Source: JBEKCB01 sp052139675 | GTDB lineage: Bacteria > Planctomycetota > Brocadiia > CAIUPP01 | Length of the DNA: 64,000 bases | NCBI GenBank assembly: GCA_052139675.1 | Contig: JBKQWE010000062.1 | Location: forward strand, 8,682 to 72,681 | Reading direction: 5' to 3' | Part shown: positions 53,074-62,034 of the stretch, piece after piece | Layout of the letters: the number at the start of each line of letters is the position of its first letter | Position numbering within the stretch: the stretch's first letter is position 1 | Translations under genes and position numbers: made by a program | Notes under the pieces: model-generated | Databases searched by the model: none | What the model was told of the DNA's origin: nothing | Seen by the model: only the letters and a program-made list of their open reading frames with translations

Positions 53074-53102
53074 ATTTTATCATTCCGCGGCCGGGTTTGC
53101 AA
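53074..53102 (-). promoter_or_regulatory. Promoter of the rpmE-prfA-prmC-murA operon
   Basis: Minus strand TTGCAA, 17 bp, TAAAAT. Confidence 0.7.
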
Positions 53103-53133
53103 GCGATGGAAGCCGCCGCCTGGGCGCGATGCG

Positions 53134-55983
53134 TTACGCGCTGGCCTCCTCGACGATTCTGATCTCTTTTTTCGTCAGGCCGTAAAGCTCGTACACGAGA
53201 CGATCAATCCGGCCGTCGGTCTCCTTCATCTCGCGTTCGAGGCGCGTTTTCTCGTCCGCCACGTTCGCCTTAGCCAGTCGCTTCTGCAAGATGAGCATAC
53301 GTTCAACGAACTGTACCATGCGCTCGTATCGATCCTCCGCGGCGGGATCGGAAACATCGATTGTCGCTATGGGGAGCGAAGCCAATTCATCGCGCTGCAC
53401 ATGTAAAGTGGGGAAGGACGTCTCATAGTAGAATCGCATCAGGCGCGAGTTAATCAGGCCGACCAGAAATTTTAATCGTTCGGCGTTCTTGTCCTTATGG
53501 CAAACAATCAACACGTCTTTAACGTAGTAGTGATTGTCATCGAAAGTACTTTGCAAGCCGTGCCCCGTGTCGCGCACCAGTGCCTTCGGCTGCTCGAAGC
53601 GTTCTGCTTCACCGGGTCGTGCGGTTTTCCTGTGCGCGCGCATTTTCTCGGGGACATACCAAACATATTCTCCCTTGAAATCATCGCAATACCTGTGAAC
53701 GTCTTCACCTCTTAGCAGCGGTTTGTATTTAGGCCCCATCTTCCGTGAGGAAAGGAAACGACTGTCGTCCCCGGTCTTCAAACCGAAGGATATCTCAAAG
53801 TCATTGCCGAGTGCAATACTGCGTGCCCGGACCTTATCCTTCACCAATACAGCATTCCCGTCCATGGATAGGTCGAAAATACTCTTATATGTGCCACGAA
53901 AAGCTTCCTGAAGGATCGTCTTCAGAGGGACAGCGGAAAGATTCGAGTCAGCCTTCGTTCTGGCAACAAGAACCCGGTTGGATTTTCTTCTTCCCTTGGA
54001 AAACGTCAGAATCAGGGTCCTAACGGTCGCTTCGTGGAAGACGTTATCCTCAAACTCGATTATGCTTCGGAGAGCTGTTTCGTCAAGCAGTATCTTTCGT
54101 AATATCTCAAAGCTGTCAAGCCTTAACCACCCGCTGGAGACGATGAAACCGAATGCCCCCTTCGTTCTTAATAGTGAGATGCTGCGCTCAATGAAGCAGC
54201 AATAGAGGTCGGCCTTCTTGACGAAACTCTTATAGTGCTGCCAGAAGTAGCCTTTGACGCGTGCCTCAAGGTTGTGGGGGCGAACGTACGGTGGATTGCC
54301 GATAACCGCGTCGAATCCGCCTGCCTTGAAGACCGCCGGGAACTCATCGCGCCAGTCGAACGCATTGATGCGCCATCGTTCCGCATCGGAATAGGTTTTC
54401 GGGTCCCTGTCGTTGTAGAAATCCCAGCCGATCAGCGAATTGCCGCACTTGATGTTGCCGTCAATGTCCGGAAGCGCGCGCTGGTGCCGTGTGCGCAACG
54501 CATGCGCCAGCGTTTCTGAGCTTTCGTCCTCCAGTACTTTCAGCAGGAGGCTGAGCTTCGTGACCTCGACCGCCTGCCGGTCAATATCCACGCCGTAGAT
54601 GTTGTTGAGCAGAATCCGCTTCTTCTCGGCTGTGGTCAGAAACCATTGGCCTCCGCGACCTTGATAAATGGCCTTGGCATTGGAGTACCAAGTGGGTCCA
54701 TCTTTGATATACCAATCCCGATGGTATTCAAGCAGACGCTTGTACGCGCCCAGCAGGAACGAGCCGGAACCACAGGCTGGATCTAGGATGCGGAGTTTCT
54801 CAATGGCCTTCGGGGACTTCCCTTTGCACAATTCCTCGACCGTGTTCTTGACGATATAGTCCACGATGTATTGCGGCGTATAGTAAACGCCGCCGGCCTT
54901 GCGGACTTCGGGCTTCTCTTCAACCTTCGCGTTGTGGCCGACGGTGAGGCGGATGACCTTGCCGAGGAATTGCTCGTACACGTTTCCGAGGATTTCGGGC
55001 GGCAGGACGCCGAATTCGTAAGGCGACCTCGGATAGTAAAGGCTGCCGATGATCTCCTTCAGAACCTCGTCGTCGAGCTTAAGCTCTGGCGTAAACTCGT
55101 CCGGGTGGCTTGGCCTTCCTCGTTCAACATTAAAATGGAAGAGGCCGGAGTTGTACCTCTCGTCGGCGCGGTAGAAGACCTCGATGAGCCGCCGGTAAGT
55201 GCGCTCGCCGCTGACGAGCGCCTGGAGCTGCCCGTACTGCTCGATGCCGCGGTCCTCGCACATGCGCAGGAAGACGATCCGGTCAATCGTGGATTGGACG
55301 GCGCTGTTCAACTGCGGGACGCTGATGGATTCGTTCCGCAGGGAGAAATTCCGGGCGAGTTTTTCCCGCCATTGCTCGATCTCCTTCAGGAACTCGGCAT
55401 CCACTTCCGAAGTGCCGCGCTTGCCCCGCGCGCTCTCGGCGAACTTGTCGAATGAACCGCGAAGCACGGCTTCCTTGGAGAAGACATCGGCAATTTCCGC
55501 CCATCGTTCCGCGTAATCGCTGAACTTCATGTAATAGATGCGCGCCTGCGCCGCCGTGTCGCCCCGGTTCGGCCGGACCCGGCAGTCGTAGACGGCGAAC
55601 TCCTCGAAGTCCGTCAGGATCGAGAGCGGCAGCTTCGAGCTCCAGGCATAGCGGCGAAGCTGGTAAGCGGCGTCGGCGTCGTAGACGATGTCAACCGCCG
55701 GTCTCTTCGCTTCGAGGAAGAATTTCCGCGCGCCGCCGATGCGGAAGCAGTAGTCGGGCGCCTTGGTGACACCGCCGACCTTGATGGCGTCCTCGTGGAT
55801 TACGTCCTTGTACGCCTCGGCGTTGCCGGCGCGGTTGGCCATGTCCCAGCCGAGCGCCTCGAACATCGGGTCAATGAACTCCGTGCGGACCTGGGCCTCG
55901 TTGTAGCCGGCCGCGCGGTAGGACGCGATGTTGCGCTCGAAATGTTCGACAAGGTCGAGGATGACCTGCGGAGCTTTGCCCAC
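53134..55983 (-). CDS. Type IIG restriction-modification enzyme (Eco57I-like)
   Basis: 949 residues. The N-terminal nuclease domain has PDYCF...FFLEAKRP (PD-ExK type). A helical connector leads to the N6-adenine methyltransferase with DPACGSGSFL (SAM binding) and GNPPYVRPH (catalytic NPPY). A C-terminal TaqI-like specificity domain has LKFLVGLINSRLMRFYYE. One chain thus methylates and cuts. GTG start with AGGAGGTGA upstream. It sits 32 bp after coaX and may be cotranscribed. Codon use in the specificity region (about 53400-54260) is clearly less GC-rich than the rest, indicating transfer or domain exchange. No separate methylase or specificity gene is present. Confidence 0.9.
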   Translation of the reverse strand: MGKAPQVILDLVEHFERNIASYRAAGYNEAQVRTEFIDPMFEALGWDMANRAGNAEAYKDVIHEDAIKVGGVTKAPDYCFRIGGARKFFLEAKRPAVDIVYDADAAYQLRRYAWSSKLPLSILTDFEEFAVYDCRVRPNRGDTAAQARIYYMKFSDYAERWAEIADVFSKEAVLRGSFDKFAESARGKRGTSEVDAEFLKEIEQWREKLARNFSLRNESISVPQLNSAVQSTIDRIVFLRMCEDRGIEQYGQLQALVSGERTYRRLIEVFYRADERYNSGLFHFNVERGRPSHPDEFTPELKLDDEVLKEIIGSLYYPRSPYEFGVLPPEILGNVYEQFLGKVIRLTVGHNAKVEEKPEVRKAGGVYYTPQYIVDYIVKNTVEELCKGKSPKAIEKLRILDPACGSGSFLLGAYKRLLEYHRDWYIKDGPTWYSNAKAIYQGRGGQWFLTTAEKKRILLNNIYGVDIDRQAVEVTKLSLLLKVLEDESSETLAHALRTRHQRALPDIDGNIKCGNSLIGWDFYNDRDPKTYSDAERWRINAFDWRDEFPAVFKAGGFDAVIGNPPYVRPHNLEARVKGYFWQHYKSFVKKADLYCCFIERSISLLRTKGAFGFIVSSGWLRLDSFEILRKILLDETALRSIIEFEDNVFHEATVRTLILTFSKGRRKSNRVLVARTKADSNLSAVPLKTILQEAFRGTYKSIFDLSMDGNAVLVKDKVRARSIALGNDFEISFGLKTGDDSRFLSSRKMGPKYKPLLRGEDVHRYCDDFKGEYVWYVPEKMRAHRKTARPGEAERFEQPKALVRDTGHGLQSTFDDNHYYVKDVLIVCHKDKNAERLKFLVGLINSRLMRFYYETSFPTLHVQRDELASLPIATIDVSDPAAEDRYERMVQFVERMLILQKRLAKANVADEKTRLEREMKETDGRIDRLVYELYGLTKKEIRIVEEASA

Positions 55984-56015
55984 TTTCGCGTCACCTCCTG
56001 ATTGACGCGTAGATT

Positions 56016-56741
56016 CTACGCCTTGCCCGCCAGGATCGCCAGTCCTTCGAGCGTGAGGGCGGGGCGGAGCTCGAATTTTATTTTCAAGTCGCGCGCGATC
56101 GGCTCGGCGTCGCCGCCGGTGAGGATGATCCGCGCGGTTGGGGAAAGCTCCTCGGCCATCCGCGCGAGCAGCGATTCGACCAGCGCCACCGCGCCCCAGT
56201 GCGCGCCGGAACGCATGGCGGCGACGGTGTTGCGGCCGAGGACCGACGCGGGCTTCTCATAGGCGACCGCCGGCAGAAGGGCGGTGTGCTCGTGCAGCGC
56301 GCGCAGCATCAGCGCCGGGCCGGGCGCGATGGCGCCGCCGCAGAACGCGCCCCGCGCGGAGACGGCGTTGACCGTGATTGCGGTGCCGATGTCCGCGACG
56401 AGAGTCGCCGTCCGAGTCCGCGCATAAGCGCCGATGGCGCTCAGCAGCCGGTCGGCGCCGACCTGCTCCGGCTGCTCGCACTGAATTTCGATCCCGTAGG
56501 GCAGATCGCGCCCCGCGACGAGCACTACGGTCTGGTAACTCCCGGACAGGAGCGATATCGCCCGGTCGGTCAAGGCCGGCGCGACGGAGGCCAGCGCGAC
56601 GCGGCTGACCGGCTGCTGCCCGATCCGTTCGGCGAGCAGCGGAAGGTCCGCCGCCGGCAACCGGCCGTGGCGCAGCAGCCGATCACCGTCGAACAGGCCG
56701 AACGACACGTTCGTGTTTCCGAGGCTGACGGTCAGGAGCAT
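56016..56741 (-). CDS. coaX: Type III pantothenate kinase
   Basis: 241 residues of the acetate kinase-like ASKHA fold: LGNTNVSFGLFDGDRLL (phosphate 1), GADRLLSAIGAYA (pantothenate site), ADIGTAITVNAV (catalytic Asp) and GGAIAPGPALMLRALHEHTA. It catalyses the first step of CoA synthesis. ATG 56741, preceded by GGAGG, overlaps the end of obgE by 10 bp. The first conserved Asp (usually D-x-GNT) is Ser6 here, an unusual substitution that could affect magnesium/ATP binding. Confidence 0.92.
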   Translation of the reverse strand: MLLTVSLGNTNVSFGLFDGDRLLRHGRLPAADLPLLAERIGQQPVSRVALASVAPALTDRAISLLSGSYQTVVLVAGRDLPYGIEIQCEQPEQVGADRLLSAIGAYARTRTATLVADIGTAITVNAVSARGAFCGGAIAPGPALMLRALHEHTALLPAVAYEKPASVLGRNTVAAMRSGAHWGAVALVESLLARMAEELSPTARIILTGGDAEPIARDLKIKFELRPALTLEGLAILAGKA

Positions 56742-57724
56742 GCGGCCACCTCCTTGGCCAGGGCGCGCAACAGTTGGCTCAGGCCGGTCCCGGCGACCGC
56801 GGAAATGGGGAAGACCGGGACGCGGACGCGGCGCCTGAGCGCGCGCAGGTTCTTGTCGGCGTCGGTGAGGTCCATCTTGTTCGCCGCGATGACGTGGCGC
56901 TTGCCGGCCAGTTCGCGGCTGTAGAGCCGGAGCTCCTTGCGGATGGTGCGGTAGGCGGCGACCGGGTCGGGCCCGGCGAGCGGGGCGATGTCCACCACGT
57001 GGCAGATCACGCGCGTGCGCTCGATGTGGCGGAGGAACTCGTCGCCGAGTCCGTGCCCGGCGTGCGCGCCCTCGATCAACCCGGGCAGGTCGGCGATGAC
57101 GAGCGGCCGCGCGTCGCCCATGTCGGCGATGCCGAGCTGCGGCTCGAGCGTGGTGAACGGATAGGATGCGATTTTCGGATGGGCGGCGCTCACGCGGCTC
57201 AGCAGCGACGACTTGCCCGCGTTCGGCAGCCCGACCAGGCCGACGTCGGCGATCAGCTTCAGCTCCAGGTCGGCGGTCCGCTCCTCGCCGGCTTCGCCCT
57301 TCTCCCATTGGCGCGGCGCGCGGTTGACGGAGGTGGCGAAGTGCTTGTTCCCGAATCCGCCCTTGCCGCCGCGCGCGACGCAGACGACGGCGCCCGGCTC
57401 GACGAGGTCGCGCAGGACCATGCCGGTCGCCTGGTCGCGCACGGTCGTGCCGGGCGGAACGTCGAGCGTCAGGTCTTCCCCATTTTTGCCGGAGCAGTTG
57501 CCGCCGCCGCCCTTGCCGCCGTTGCCCGCGGCATAGACCGGGCGCGGAGGGAAATCCAGCAGCGTGGCCATGTTCGAGTTCGCGCGCAGGAAAACGGAGC
57601 CGCCGTGGCCGCCGTTGCCGCCGTCCGGCCCGCCGCGCTCGATGTACTTCTCCCGCCGGAAAGAGCAGCAGCCGTTGCCGCCTTTTCCGCCGCGGACGCG
57701 CAGACTCGCCTGGTCAATGAACAT
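56732..57724 (-). CDS. obgE: Obg-family GTPase
   Basis: 330 residues. The glycine-rich Obg fold starts at the N-terminus (VRGGKGGNGCCSFRREK, GGPDGGNGGHGGSV). The GTPase domain follows with GLPNAGKSSLLSRVS, DLPGLIEGAHAG and NKMDLTD. No C-terminal OCT extension. It acts in 50S ribosome assembly and stringent-type control. A TTGACC-18-TATCAT promoter precedes it. Cotranscribed with coaX. Confidence 0.96.
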   Translation of the reverse strand: MFIDQASLRVRGGKGGNGCCSFRREKYIERGGPDGGNGGHGGSVFLRANSNMATLLDFPPRPVYAAGNGGKGGGGNCSGKNGEDLTLDVPPGTTVRDQATGMVLRDLVEPGAVVCVARGGKGGFGNKHFATSVNRAPRQWEKGEAGEERTADLELKLIADVGLVGLPNAGKSSLLSRVSAAHPKIASYPFTTLEPQLGIADMGDARPLVIADLPGLIEGAHAGHGLGDEFLRHIERTRVICHVVDIAPLAGPDPVAAYRTIRKELRLYSRELAGKRHVIAANKMDLTDADKNLRALRRRVRVPVFPISAVAGTGLSQLLRALAKEVAACS

Positions 57725-57766
57725 TTATTCTCGCGCCGAAAAGAGCGATATATGGAAACAGAGGCC

Positions 57767-57796
57767 ATGATAGCGGGTCGGAGCGCCGCAGGTCAA
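57767..57796 (-). promoter_or_regulatory. obgE promoter
   Basis: Minus strand TTGACC, 18 bp, TATCAT, back-to-back with the isomerase promoter. Confidence 0.6.
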
Positions 57797-57805
57797 CGGG
57801 ATTGC

Positions 57806-57834
57806 TTGCCAGACGGCTTGCCGCTCGCTATGAT
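57806..57834 (+). promoter_or_regulatory. Promoter of the isomerase gene at 57918
   Basis: TTGCCA, 17 bp, TATGAT. Confidence 0.55.
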
Positions 57835-57917
57835 GCGCGTCCAGGGGCCGGACATTTCCGAAGGGATTGCAGACCGGTGAGCAGAACGGGCGCAGCGAGC
57901 AGCGCATCGAGAGAGAC

Positions 57918-58763
57918 ATGATGACGGCGGAACGAGTCGCGCTCAACCTGGTGACGTTGAAAGGGGAGCGCGACCCCAAACATCTGTTGCACAAAGTGAA
58001 GACGGCGGCCAAGGCAGGTTTCGGCGGCGTGGGAATCTGCGCCGAAGATGCCGAGGCCTGGATCGGCTCGGGCAAGCGGCTCCGCGACCTGCACCACGCC
58101 GTCACCGACCAGGGAATGAAGGTCGTCGAACTGTGCGAGGTGACGGTCTGCGACGAGCACGGCTCCGTGGCGGACCGGACCCGCGAATTCGCCGCGGCTG
58201 AAGGGCTGGCCGCGCCACTGGTCGCGGTGGCCTATAACAATCCGGGCGCCTCGCCGGACGAGGCGAAGAAGGATTGGACGAAGTTCCTCGACCTGCTCAG
58301 CGACGTCGAGGGCGTCCGCGCAGCGCTGCATTTCAAAGGCGATTCCCGGAACCTGAACACGCTCGACCTGGCGTGGGACGTGGTGAGCGCCGGGCCGCCG
58401 AACGGCTGCCTGGTGCTGGACGTGTACGATTTCTGGCTCGGCCAAAGCCCCGTGAGCAGCCTCAACGCCGTGCCGATCGAGCTGATCGGCATGGTCCATT
58501 TGTCCGACGTGAAAAATGTTCCTCGCGAGAAGGCGACGATGGTTGACCGCACGTTTCCGGGCGAAGGGGTCATGCCGCTGACGCACATTATCTCCACCAT
58601 CGTCCGCCGCGGCTACCAGGGGCCGTTCAGCGTGGAGATCATGGGCGAGTGCCAGCAGCGGGAATGCCAGGAGACGGCCGAGGAGGCGTTCCGCTGCGCG
58701 CGCAAGCTGCTGGGCACGAGCGGCCCGTCGCACCGCAAGCTGCCGGTCGCGCGCTCTTCGTAG
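57918..58763 (+). CDS. Xylose-isomerase-like TIM-barrel protein
   Basis: About 281 residues, distant from the isomerase at 7636. ALNLVTLKGERDPKHLL, GFGGVGICAEDAEAW, ALHFKGDSRNLNTL, LVLDVYDFW, MVHLSDVKNVPREKA and FSVEIMGE trace the barrel strands with Asp, His and Glu ligands in the expected places. ATG 57918 is preferred (a second ATG follows directly); an upstream ATG at 57867 is possible. It precedes gatB by 22 bp and may share its transcript. Substrate unknown. Confidence 0.8.
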   Translation: MMTAERVALNLVTLKGERDPKHLLHKVKTAAKAGFGGVGICAEDAEAWIGSGKRLRDLHHAVTDQGMKVVELCEVTVCDEHGSVADRTREFAAAEGLAAPLVAVAYNNPGASPDEAKKDWTKFLDLLSDVEGVRAALHFKGDSRNLNTLDLAWDVVSAGPPNGCLVLDVYDFWLGQSPVSSLNAVPIELIGMVHLSDVKNVPREKATMVDRTFPGEGVMPLTHIISTIVRRGYQGPFSVEIMGECQQRECQETAEEAFRCARKLLGTSGPSHRKLPVARSS

Positions 58764-58785
58764 TCGCCGGTCCAAGGAGAGGGCG

Positions 58786-60225
58786 ATGGCTTACGAGGCG
58801 GTCATCGGCATCGAGGTCCACGCGGAGCTCGCGACCGAGACCAAGCTCTTCTGCGGCTGCCGGACCCAGTTCGGCGCGCCGCCGAACTCCCAGACCTGCC
58901 CGGTCTGCCTCGGGCTGCCCGGCGTGCTGCCGGTGCTGAACCGCCGCGCGTTCGAGCACGCGCTGAAGATCGCCCTCGCCCTCGAATGCCAGGTGGACGC
59001 CCGGACGAGCTTCGACCGGAAAAATTACTATTATCCCGACCTGCCCAAGAACTACCAGATCTCGCAGAGCTACCACAACCTCGGCCGCGACGGGCATCTG
59101 GACATCATTGTCAGCGGCGCCGTGAAGCGGGTCGGCATCTGGAACGTGCATCTCGAGGAGGACGCCGGCAAGCTCGTGCACCCGGAGGGCGCCGGCGCGA
59201 ACTGGACTCTCGTGGACCTGAACCGCGCCGGCATGCCGCTGTTGGAGATGGTCTCCGCGCCCGACATGCGCTCGTCGGCCGAGGTGGACGCGTTCATGCG
59301 CGCGCTGCGGAACGTGCTGCTGTACACCGAGGTCGCCGATTGCAAGATGCAGGAGGGCAAGCTGCGCTTCGAGCCGAGCATTTCGATCCGGCCCGCCGGG
59401 CAGAAGGAACTCGGGGCGAGAGTGGAGATCAAGAACGTCGGCTCGATCGGCGCGGTCGTGAAGGCCGTGGACTTCGAGATCGCGCGGCAGACGCGCGCGC
59501 TGGAAACCGGCGAGAAACTCAGCCCGGAGACGCGGCTGTGGGACGAGAGCCTCCAGCGGACCGTCGCCATGCGGCGCAAGGAAACCTCGGCCGACTACCG
59601 CTACTTCCCGGAGCCGGACCTCGTCCAGATCGAGATTGACGAGCGCTGGAAGGAAGAAGTCCGGCGCTCGATCCCGGAACTGCCGGTGCGGCGGCGGCTG
59701 CGATTCCAGGAAAAGCTCGGCCTCGGCGATTACGACGCGGCGGTGCTGACGGAAGACCGCGAGATTGCCGACTACTTCGAAAAATGCGTCGGCGCCGGTG
59801 CGGCTTCGGCCAAGGCGGTGGCGAACTGGGTCATCAATGACGTGCAGCGCGTGATGAACGAGCGAGGAGTGACGTTGGCGGAATTGGCGCTGGACTGCGG
59901 CTATCTCGCCGAGCTGGTCGCCCTGGTTGAGAAGGGCACTTTGAACCTGGGCACCGCCAAGGAAGTTTTCGCCGAGGTGATCGCCACGAAGACCGCGCCG
60001 GCGGAGATCGTCAAGGCCAAAGGTCTCGCTCAGGTCAGCGACAATGACTACCTTGAGAACATCGTGCGCAATGCCCTGGCCGCCAACGCGAAGAGCGTGG
60101 CGGATTACAAGGCCGGGAAGAAGGCCGCCTTCAATGCGCTGTTCGGCTCGGTCATGCGCGAGACGAAGGGCAAGGCCAACCCGCAGTTGGTGCGGCAGAT
60201 TCTCGAAAAGCATTTGTCGCAGTAA
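58786..60225 (+). CDS. gatB: Aspartyl/glutamyl-tRNA amidotransferase subunit B
   Basis: 479 residues. Signatures are EAVIGIEVHAELATETKLFC, CRTQFGAPPNSQTCPVCLGLPG with the zinc cysteines, FDRKNYYYPDLPKNYQIS, and the C-terminal GatB/YqeY domain. It amidates Glu-tRNA-Gln or Asp-tRNA-Asn with GatA and GatC, which are not in the window. AAGGAG lies 5 bp before the ATG. Confidence 0.96.
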   Translation: MAYEAVIGIEVHAELATETKLFCGCRTQFGAPPNSQTCPVCLGLPGVLPVLNRRAFEHALKIALALECQVDARTSFDRKNYYYPDLPKNYQISQSYHNLGRDGHLDIIVSGAVKRVGIWNVHLEEDAGKLVHPEGAGANWTLVDLNRAGMPLLEMVSAPDMRSSAEVDAFMRALRNVLLYTEVADCKMQEGKLRFEPSISIRPAGQKELGARVEIKNVGSIGAVVKAVDFEIARQTRALETGEKLSPETRLWDESLQRTVAMRRKETSADYRYFPEPDLVQIEIDERWKEEVRRSIPELPVRRRLRFQEKLGLGDYDAAVLTEDREIADYFEKCVGAGAASAKAVANWVINDVQRVMNERGVTLAELALDCGYLAELVALVEKGTLNLGTAKEVFAEVIATKTAPAEIVKAKGLAQVSDNDYLENIVRNALAANAKSVADYKAGKKAAFNALFGSVMRETKGKANPQLVRQILEKHLSQ

Positions 60226-60231
60226 AGAAAG

Positions 60232-60343
60232 TCTGGACCGCGAAAGCCCTTCGGCCACGGGCTCAGGGCCGAGTGGCGCGAAAACGCGAAAGAGGAGACG
60301 GACGGAAGTTCCGTGCGCCGTTTTTCGCGCTTTCGCGGTCCAA
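60232..60343. repeat. Palindromic repeat, GGACCGCGAAAGC family
   Basis: TGGACCGCGAAAGC and GCTTTCGCGGTCCA form the outer arms, and further CGCGAAA/TTTCGCG blocks pair inside. It lies between gatB and the small double-CxxC gene. Confidence 0.75.
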
Positions 60344-60352
60344 GGTGCCGTC

Positions 60353-60637
60353 ATGAAGCTCGCCTGCGACCTCTGCGGCAAGACGTTGATGGCGGACGAG
60401 GACGTGCGCTACGTGGTGCGCATCGAGGTCTTCGCCGCGGCCGATCCGATGGAGCTGACCGAGGAGGACCTGAAGAAGGACTTGCGCAAGGCGCTGCGCG
60501 AGCTTATCGTACGCATGGAGCGGATGGATCCGGAGAAGGCGCAGGACAGCGTCTACCGCAGCTTCCACTTCGAGATCTGCCCGGCGTGTCAGAAGGAGTA
60601 CCTCAAGGATCCGTTGAGGCGAGAGAAGAACGGATAG
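60353..60637 (+). CDS. Small double-CxxC protein, probable zinc-binding
   Basis: 94 residues. CDLC at residues 5-8 and CPAC near residue 78 flank an acidic, helical middle (PMELTEEDLKKDLRKALRELI). The spacing suggests one zinc site joining the two ends. AAGG lies 9 bp before the ATG. The gene is flanked on both sides by palindromic repeats, and its composition matches the rest of the genome. Unrecognised family; possibly a conserved PVC-type hypothetical. Confidence 0.65.
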   Translation: MKLACDLCGKTLMADEDVRYVVRIEVFAAADPMELTEEDLKKDLRKALRELIVRMERMDPEKAQDSVYRSFHFEICPACQKEYLKDPLRREKNG

Positions 60638-60652
60638 TGTGAAGTACGCATT

Positions 60653-60742
60653 AACCACCAAGACACCAAGGCACCAAGGACGAAATTTTGGAAAACTTAA
60701 AATTTGTTTCTTCTTGGTGTCTTGGTGCCTTGGTGGTGAATA
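60653..60742. repeat. Palindromic repeat, CACCAAGACACCAAGG family
   Basis: ACCACCAAGACACCAAGGCA on the left and TTGGTGTCTTGGTGCCTTGG on the right pair almost completely around an AT-rich centre. Located between the double-CxxC gene and leuC. Confidence 0.8.
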
Positions 60743-60768
60743 ATTCGCCATAGGAGAGTGAACCGAAC

Positions 60769-62034
60769 ATGGGAATGACGATTACCGAAAAGATCATCGC
60801 GGCGCACAGCGGCAAGGCCCGCGTGCAGCCGGGCGAGTTCGTCTACGCGGACGTGGACATCGCCCTGGGCAACGACATCACCGCGCCGATGGCGATCCAC
60901 GAATTCGAGGCCGCCGGCTTGGGGAAGGTTTTCGACCCCGGCCGCATCGTGCTCATCCCGGACCATTTCACGCCGAACAAGGACATCAAGTCCGCCGAGC
61001 AGTCGAAGCTCATCCGCCGCTTCGCGCGCGAGCAGGAGATCACGCATTATTACGAGGTCGGGCGCTGCGGCATCGAGCACGCGTTCCTGCCGGAGCAGGG
61101 GATCGTGGTGCCCGGCGACCTGGTGATCGGCGCCGACTCGCACACCTGCACCTACGGCGCGATCGGCGCGTTCGCCACCGGGGTCGGCAGCACCGACCTG
61201 GCCGCGTGCATGGCCACCGGCAAGGTCTGGCTTCGCGTGCCGCCCAGCCTGCGGTTCGTGTTCAAGGGCACGCTGCCGCAGTGGCTCGGCGGCAAGGACC
61301 TGGTGCTTTTCACCATCGGGAAGATCGGCGTGGACGGCGCGCGCTACAAGGCGATGGAGATCGGCGGCCCGGTGATCGCCGGGCTGAACATGGATGAGCG
61401 GCTCGCGCTCTGCAACATGGCCATCGAGGCCGGCGCCAAGAACGGCATCATCGCCGCCGACGGCGTGACCGCAGAGTACGAGGAGAACCGCGCGCAGCGC
61501 ACGCCCAAATCGGTCGCCTCGGACCCCGATGCGAAGTACGAGGCGGTCCATGAGTGGGACATCTCCAAGCTTTCCCCGCAGGTGGCGCTGCCGCACCTGC
61601 CGGAGAACACGCGGCCGGTCGAGGAATGCCGAGACATCCAGCTCGACCAGGTGGTCATCGGCTCCTGCACGAACGGCCGCATGACCGACCTGCGCACCGC
61701 CGCCGCGATCCTCAAGGGACGCAAGATCGCGCCCGGGCTCCGCGTGATCGTGATCCCGGCCACGCAGGAAATCTATCTCCAGGCGATGGAGGAAGGGCTG
61801 CTGAAGATTTTCGTCCAGGCGGAAGCGGTCGTCTCGACGCCGACGTGCGGCCCGTGCCTCGGCGGGCACATGGGCATCCTCGCCGCGGGCGAGCGCGCCC
61901 TGGCGACGACGAACCGCAACTTCGTCGGGCGCATGGGCAGTCCCAAGAGCGAGGTTTATCTCTGCGGTCCGGCCGTGGCGGCTGCCAGCGCGCTCACCGG
62001 ACGCATTACTCATCCGGACGAGGTGATGAAATGA
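60769..62034 (+). CDS. leuC: 3-isopropylmalate dehydratase large subunit (LeuC/HACN type)
   Basis: 421 residues, the size of the archaeal-type/HACN subgroup. It shows GADSHTCTYGAIGAFATGVG and IGSCTNGRMTDLR. The C-terminal TPTCGPCLGGHMG carries the second and third [4Fe-4S] ligands. With LeuD it isomerises 2- to 3-isopropylmalate in leucine synthesis; homoaconitate or methylmaleate hydration cannot be excluded. GGAG precedes the ATG, and the stop overlaps leuD by 4 bp. Confidence 0.92.
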   Translation: MGMTITEKIIAAHSGKARVQPGEFVYADVDIALGNDITAPMAIHEFEAAGLGKVFDPGRIVLIPDHFTPNKDIKSAEQSKLIRRFAREQEITHYYEVGRCGIEHAFLPEQGIVVPGDLVIGADSHTCTYGAIGAFATGVGSTDLAACMATGKVWLRVPPSLRFVFKGTLPQWLGGKDLVLFTIGKIGVDGARYKAMEIGGPVIAGLNMDERLALCNMAIEAGAKNGIIAADGVTAEYEENRAQRTPKSVASDPDAKYEAVHEWDISKLSPQVALPHLPENTRPVEECRDIQLDQVVIGSCTNGRMTDLRTAAAILKGRKIAPGLRVIVIPATQEIYLQAMEEGLLKIFVQAEAVVSTPTCGPCLGGHMGILAAGERALATTNRNFVGRMGSPKSEVYLCGPAVAAASALTGRITHPDEVMK

